Source of the DNA: Cloeon dipterum
Lineage: Eukaryota; Arthropoda; Insecta; Ephemeroptera; Baetidae
Assembly: GCF_949628265.1 (NCBI RefSeq)
Contig: NC_088790.1
Location: forward strand, 11,164,545-11,228,544
Direction: 5' to 3'
DNA: 64,000 nucleotides
The translations under genes and the position numbers were made by a program. The notes below the pieces were generated by a model. That model was not told the DNA's origin. It saw only the letters and a list, made by a program, of their open reading frames with translations, and did not search any database. How positions within the stretch are numbered: the first letter of the stretch is position 1; every line of letters starts with the position of its first letter. Positions 59,601 to 64,000 of the stretch are shown here, piece after piece.

Positions 59601-60112
59601 GATCAGATATTTGACGGCTTGAAATAACTATTGTCAACACACTGTAAGCATGGGTCGTTAGATTAGGATGCTAGTTTTGCCCTAGTAATTTTGTCGCACC
59701 CTTAAATATTGGGTCAAAGTTCGTGAAATTTCCGATTTTACAGGGGCTCAAAATTTGCGATTTTTTAAAAATGGTGTTTTTTTTTGGATAGTTATCTTTT
59801 CCCAGATTGAGGAAGACAAAATAAATTGGTGTGCCAAGACAAAGGTCTGCTCATACTGAATCTGGTCCAGAAATGGAGTTTAACATAGATATCTGTCCCA
59901 GAGATATTTATTTTCTTCTGACCAATTTTTTATGATTTTGCGTTACTTTCTTTTTAGTTTATTCATTTTCATCATTTCTTCTTTACCTTAGTGTTTTTGT
60001 AATACATTAAATAATTGATTTTGCAGAAAACGCAGTCGCCCAGCTCAAAACCTCAACACTTTTGGTTGCTGTGATACCCCTAGTAGCGAATTTGTACGAC
60101 AATTTTTACTGA
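50603..60112 (+). CDS. Immunoglobulin-superfamily cell-surface protein, probably GPI-anchored
   Basis: There are six exons: 50603-50654, 56375-56746, 57290-57464, 57627-57805, 59197-59238 and 60027-60112. The total is 906 nt and 301 residues, in phase throughout. Exon 1 plus the start of exon 2 encode a signal peptide (MPWPRSSLRTIALVLII, then VLPVSLCVK). Exon 2 is a V-type Ig domain: TDATLDCEF, VIKWFF, YQWIP, GRLDL and LTGDYKCSIST. Exons 3-4 form a second, divergent Ig-like domain (FNVSCVAEGVFPEP, LFICELRVPQTEYC). A short acidic exon (GDDDDESHQIDAKG) precedes a C-terminus with about 17 hydrophobic residues (TLLVAVIPLVANL) and only a few residues after it, as in GPI-signal tails. The two-Ig layout recalls the Beat family, but assignment is tentative. 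The first intron (50655-56374) contains a minus-strand gene. Exon 4 has a CAGCAG acceptor. AATAAA follows at 60156. Confidence 0.8.
50955..51107 (+). repeat. Dispersed GC-rich repeat (retroposon-like), copy 2
   Basis: This is a GC-rich block inside the AT-rich first intron of the Ig-superfamily gene. It ends in an A-rich tail (AATAAAAAGTAAAAAAAGG) and is related in inverse orientation to 41188-41240. It is a candidate SINE or truncated LINE 3' end; family unknown. Confidence 0.45.
52060..52620. other. CpG-rich block inside the first intron of the Ig-superfamily gene
   Basis: The block is clearly GC- and CpG-richer than its surroundings and includes an ATTTGCAT octamer near 52145. Long open frames occur on both strands but none shows a domain or conserved splice plan. 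It may be an enhancer, an alternative promoter or an unrecognised exon. Confidence 0.35.
53737..55728 (-). CDS. Conserved membrane-anchored protein of unknown function, nested gene
   Basis: There are eight exons: 55570-55728, 55398-55514, 55227-55334, 54864-55024, 54641-54802, 54485-54591, 53968-54207 and 53737-53912. The total is 1,230 nt and 409 residues, in phase. The N-terminus has a membrane segment (MSYFYLVLAVLSITVARFL) and a second hydrophobic stretch (WYFLKFLIFFSIL). Next come NKMRGEKVVANQSGYGVKSR, DAVYFNAASKDGQY, PKLPDTTL, MKRWRLTYNGKMR, FDFDTDMDP, HYEQHGDI, a strong SMRDHSYGHKREWKNFHRY motif, LGYLYKPNG and NGIAGWGIAEWEYRN. I recall this pattern from arthropod proteins and from the N-terminal part of some annotated as PEP synthase or rifampicin phosphotransferase-like, but no kinase or PEP-utilising domain is present here. 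The enzyme role, if any, is unknown. It lies within the first intron of the Ig-superfamily gene on the opposite strand. AATAAA (minus) is at 53708-53713. Confidence 0.85.
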
Positions 60113-60155
60113 ACGATTTTACCTTGACCAAAGATAGCGTGATGTGCGGTGAACA

Positions 60156-60161
60156 AATAAA
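60156..60161 (+). terminator. Polyadenylation signal AATAAA for the Ig-superfamily gene
   Basis: The hexamer lies 44 bp after the stop codon. Confidence 0.65.
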
Positions 60162-60169
60162 AAGCATCG

Positions 60170-60672
60170 GATATTTGTATAGGAACTGACACACGTTGTG
60201 TTTTTATTTATTTTAAATTCTCCTTACAGGTAAATAATCGAGTACAAAAGGCGTTCACAATACGAATGTTGCTCAACATCAAATGAAATACTGCACATTT
60301 GGGAGATTCTCTATCCGCTTGAACGCACTTTGAGTGCCTGTACAATATAAATTAATATACATTCCGATTTAGACCTCTGTTCAAAATACAACTCATCTCT
60401 CAAAGTGCGCGATTTTCGCACCGGCTGACTTCCAACTCTTTAATATATAGTTTTATTTTACTATGAAATTACTTATCTCTCCATTTATTGCATTTGCGGG
60501 GGCAGGGAAAGCAGACTTCTTAATACTTATTACAAAAAACTATAAATAATGATAAGAACAGGTTGGGTGGCTGCCTACCGTGGGACTGAGAGCTCTACGC
60601 AAGCAGCTAATCGAGGGCTGCGTGTTCAGATCGGGCTGAACTGCATTCAGACTACTGGATGGGGTGGAGGAG

Positions 60673-60703
<31 letters not shown>

Positions 60704-61855
60704 TGTCGTTTGGCACGGGGTCTTAACTTTAGCGAAATACGCGGCTACGGCGCTACTTTTCCTAAGGCTACAGTTAGAAAGTGAGTGTAATGCATGATAC
60801 GCGCGCAGCACACAGAGGGTTAATACACAAGTTGTTGATAAAATATTGGCTACTCAGGTACGTGGTAAATAAATACTTCCCATGTCGCACGACGTGATTT
60901 TCGGGGCTTGCTATAAATACGATATATATAAAAAGTGTGTGCTTCTCTTACTTAGTCGGGGCCAGTGTGCTTTCAAGTTTCGCCACCTTGCTACCACTTT
61001 TGACCAAGACCGACTTGCCCCAAAATTAACACAAATGCAAAGAAAAAATCAACCTATAGACAGCGAGGCGGGGAATGATTTGAGCTGAAAGATGACTATG
61101 ATTTTGAGCTCTAACCTAAGTATAAATTCCATGAACTAAAGAATATAAAATTTTGGCAGAAAAACGCGCCTGAAAACGTCTGAAACGGAAGACTAAATTT
61201 CCCATCTTAGGAGTTTAAAAATTCGATAGTCGATCCGCGGTGTTTGTCTAAAAAACGGTGGCTCTCCTAATAAAGATGACTCACATCCACCTAAACACAT
61301 GTAACATTATCTCAAAGGCTGCTACTTTGGGCCAACGTAGGTGTATTAATAATTAGATTGACTCGCGTACTCTGTTTGGACATAGCAACAACGTTTGTAA
61401 GAATCACTGTAAAAATATTCTCCCACTGCAAATTAATTGACAACAACTCAGGATGTAGTCTGTAAAAAATTCCAGTATAAACATCAGCTGCGAGTTCGTG
61501 TGTTCCAGTAAGATTTGAGTTGAATAGGCTATCGTAAATATTGATGTCCAAGAGTTAAGCACCGAGCAATCAAGTTTATTCGAGTTTCTGCCAGAGTGAT
61601 GGGCTAGAAATAACACTACTTTCGATTTTGGCATGAAAGCAGACAAAAAGCCGTATGATTAAACTCTTTAAGAGAAATTATAAGCATATGAAACTCTAAA
61701 ATTAAGAATAAAAAACAATTTTGTTTACATAAATAAATTATTAGAAAATAGTTTTTTAAGGTTCTAAAAATAAGAGAAATTATGTCAGCCATCACTCTGC
61801 ATCACGTTCCAGAGTATTTAGAAACTTGGAATTTGGGGGAGTTTCTCTCTAAGAT
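60170..61855. other. Intergenic region between the Ig-superfamily and SASH-like genes
   Basis: No supported gene. It includes a (TG)n microsatellite at 60679-60703 in a slightly GC-richer patch. The right part is probably the 3' UTR of the SASH-like gene. Confidence 0.45.
60679..60703. repeat. (TG)n microsatellite
   Basis: About twelve uninterrupted TG units. Confidence 0.9.
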
Positions 61856-61859
61856 ATGT

Positions 61860-64000
61860 CTAAGCTTCTGGAATTTCCTGCTTCGTTGTGGGGCTGAGGG
61901 CCGCCTGGGCCTGAGCCGCGGGGGGCGGGGAGCGCGAGCTAGAGCTGATGCCAGAATCGCTGCTCTTCTCGCTGAGGCAGCGGGCGGCCGCGGCAGCCGT
62001 TTCCATTTTCTGGGCGTCGGCCGACAGCGGGGCCTTGGTCAGCGAGGCCTCTAACTTTCCTTTGATTTTGTCGTACTCAGCACGAAAGTCGATGCTCGGC
62101 GTCCTAGGAACTGTCTGCTGCTGAGGATGCTTCGACTGGGAGGCGGACGCCGAGGCGGCCGCCAGCGCAGAGGCCACGGCCGCGCTGGCTGAGCGGCACC
62201 GCGGACTGGCCGTCGCGCTGCTTGGCTTGTGCTGCTCGATGGCGGCCGTCGCCTCGCCTGACCTGTCACTCGACGGACCCGCCGACGACGCCTGCTCGTT
62301 GCTTGACGCGTAGCAGCCCGAGTCCCTGCCCATGTCCAGCCGCTTGAACGGCACCTTGCCGCACTGCGAGTGCCGAGCTGAGCTGTCTGAGCTTGACGCT
62401 TCATCACCAGACTCAGAGGGAGCTAAAATCAGAAAAAAATGAGATTAAAATTCAATTATAAATTTATTAATAAATACAATTATGTCCTTTGATAAAAAAT
62501 AAAATAGCACATAGAAACAATTAGTATCTTCAAACATAGTATTAAAGCGTCTTATGTTAACTTAAAGCACCAAAAATAACTTAAATAACAAATCGAAAAT
62601 GTCCATTGCTAAACCTGATTCACATCACCAATAAAAATTATTATTTCATTAAGTTAATTATTAAAACAATGATTGTTAACTTACTCTCATAGTCCAACAA
62701 GATTTTGACTGCAGCCATGATTTTGGCCCTATGCTCAGCGCTCTTGAACCCAAGGAATATCAAGTCGGATTCGGCCAGCTCTTTGAAGGTCTCCAGGTCA
62801 TCATAGCCGTTCATCACAAAGTGCGGAGTGAAAGTCTAAAGAAAGCGCCCATCAGAAATCATTCCAGCCACACCAACAAATATCTTACCTCCATGTTGAC
62901 TTTGCGCAGCAGTTCCTCCACGTTCCGCGGTTTGCCACTCTTGCCACCGCGAGCCGATGGCTGCTTGGTGGCCAGTGCCGGTCCAATCAGCCCCGGCTTG
63001 ACGCTGATCAGCTCGATGTCAGCGTACTTGAAGGTGCCAATCCGCCCGTGTGCGTATCCTTTCCAGTTGCCGCTCACGTTCATGGAGATGACATCAATGA
63101 TGTCGTCCTTCTTGAAGCGCAGCGGGTCTTTGATGTCCGGGCTGCGAGTGCTGTCCGCAATGGCTCTGGCTTTCCCGATGGTTTGCGGGTAGTCGGGTAA
63201 ATTTTTTGATCCTGCCAAACATTATTTTGAGTAAACAATGAAAAATACTACAAAACTAAGCAAGCAAAGCTCAAATTGATGTAGACAGGAGAAGTTAAAG
63301 AGGCAGGAATGATTTAAAACGAAAAATTGGAAGACGAGCAAAATCAGCCAAGTAGTAGAAGTAGAACAAAGAGCGATTAAAAAACAATATTCATCAATTC
63401 ATTAGACTGTGTTTATGGATATACCCAAAACTCTATCTTCAAAAACATTCAAACCATATAAATCACTTTATTAATAATTTAATAAAACTTGTACCACACA
63501 ATATAATCCTCAGATCACCGCGTGAAAAATAAGTATTTGACGGCTTTGGTAAGTTGTGAAGGGAAATATCCTTGTGAGATTTCACGTGGAAATTGCGATA
63601 TATTTTTGTTTGGTTATGACATAACTGATGGCGAGAAGAATCAATCATTCTGTCATACTATTTTTTAAACAATACCTCTGAATTTTGTATTGAGATAATT
63701 TCTAATAGTTTATTAAAAATAATTATTGACAACTTTAAGGTATCTTAAATTAAACAAAAATCCTCACGGTTATGGTGTCTTTGGTGCTCTCCGTTGACTG
63801 ATCGGTTCTCTTTGTCCGTGGCTTCGCTGGCTCGCAGCCTCTTTTTGTCGTGCCTCATGCTCCTGCCAGGCTTTCCGCCATCCTCACAGTCCGAGGGGCC
63901 ATTGGGCGACTGCGCGTCCTCGCTCGAGTGGCTCCGGGTCTGCGGAACACAATCCTGGATTAGCTCCAACCTCGGCGGAATTGCGGTGCGGGCGGCCACC
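61860..64000 (-). CDS. SASH/SLY-family SH3-SAM adaptor, C-terminal part
   Basis: Four exons are visible: 63768 to beyond the window end, 62889-63211, 62685-62835 and 61860-62422. The first ends in a charged, serine-rich linker. The second encodes an SH3 domain (FKKDDIIDVIS, NWKGYAHGRIGTFKYADIELI) of the SASH1/SASH3/SAMSN1 type. The third completes a SAM domain that starts with NVEELLRKVNME and runs through FTPHFVMNGYDDLETFKEL and HRAKIMAAVKILLDYE. The last is a low-complexity Ser/Ala-rich tail containing RTPSIDFRAEYDKIKGKLE. The family are scaffolds in signalling and adhesion; the fly relative SKIP binds the Shal potassium channel. The N-terminal half lies outside the window. The intron 63212-63767 and the one between exons 3 and 4 hold nothing else. 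Confidence 0.87.

Noticed and set aside
60549-60797. Plus-strand open frame around the TG repeat
   Set aside because: It is produced by the microsatellite and flanking sequence; there is no domain or conserved splice site.
62051-62407. Arg/Ser-rich minus-strand open frame in the SASH-like tail
   Set aside because: It is an alternative frame of the Ser/Ala-rich coding exon; the true frame continues the spliced SAM exon and ends at 61860.

Overview
This 64 kb window comes from an animal nuclear genome, most likely an arthropod and probably an insect. The evidence is AT-rich DNA with GC-richer exons, many introns of only 55-100 bp, a tilB-type ciliary dynein-assembly gene, and a tandem family of secreted GH18 (chitinase-fold) proteins. 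I cannot name the order. Exon structures below were built by hand from splice sites and reading phase. For every complete gene whose exon lengths I summed, the total is a multiple of three and the protein is close to its family's usual length.

Layout. The left end holds the 5' half of a TMBIM/Lifeguard gene (-), followed by Rab10 (+), the dynein assembly factor DNAAF11/tilB (-) and uridine-cytidine kinase-like UCKL1 (+). DNAAF11 and UCKL1 are head to head over about 336 bp that contains a perfect RFX X-box. At 11.7-13.9 kb lies an 8-exon xylose-isomerase-family gene (-) whose catalytic and metal-binding residues are nearly all replaced. Then come purine nucleoside phosphorylase (+), a 1.2 kb hAT-type non-autonomous DNA transposon with an 8-bp target duplication, a ZDHHC1/11-like palmitoyltransferase (+) and tRNA-dihydrouridine synthase DUS1L (+).

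From 31 to 50 kb there is a tandem array, all on the minus strand, of secreted, cysteine-rich GH18-fold proteins. All have lost the catalytic DxxDxDxE motif. Four copies look intact (31.1-33.6, 35.6-38.1, 39.3-41.9 and 43.6-46.0 kb). One carries a nonsense codon and a lost splice donor (47.0-49.1 kb), and three are relics. Most members share an upstream GTTTCCG/GACGCYTGCGT block.

From 50.6 to 60.1 kb an immunoglobulin-superfamily gene (+), probably GPI-anchored, spans a 5.7 kb first intron. An unrelated 8-exon minus-strand gene of unknown function is nested in that intron. The right edge holds the 3' exons of a SASH/SLY-type SH3-SAM adaptor (-).

The genes do not form a single pathway; this is ordinary mixed gene order. 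The most notable points are two independent enzyme-fold families turned into apparent pseudoenzymes (xylose isomerase-like and GH18-like), the promoter block shared across the GH18 array, and the X-box next to the ciliary gene. Three GC-AG introns (DNAAF11, PNP, DUS1L) would trip an automatic annotator.
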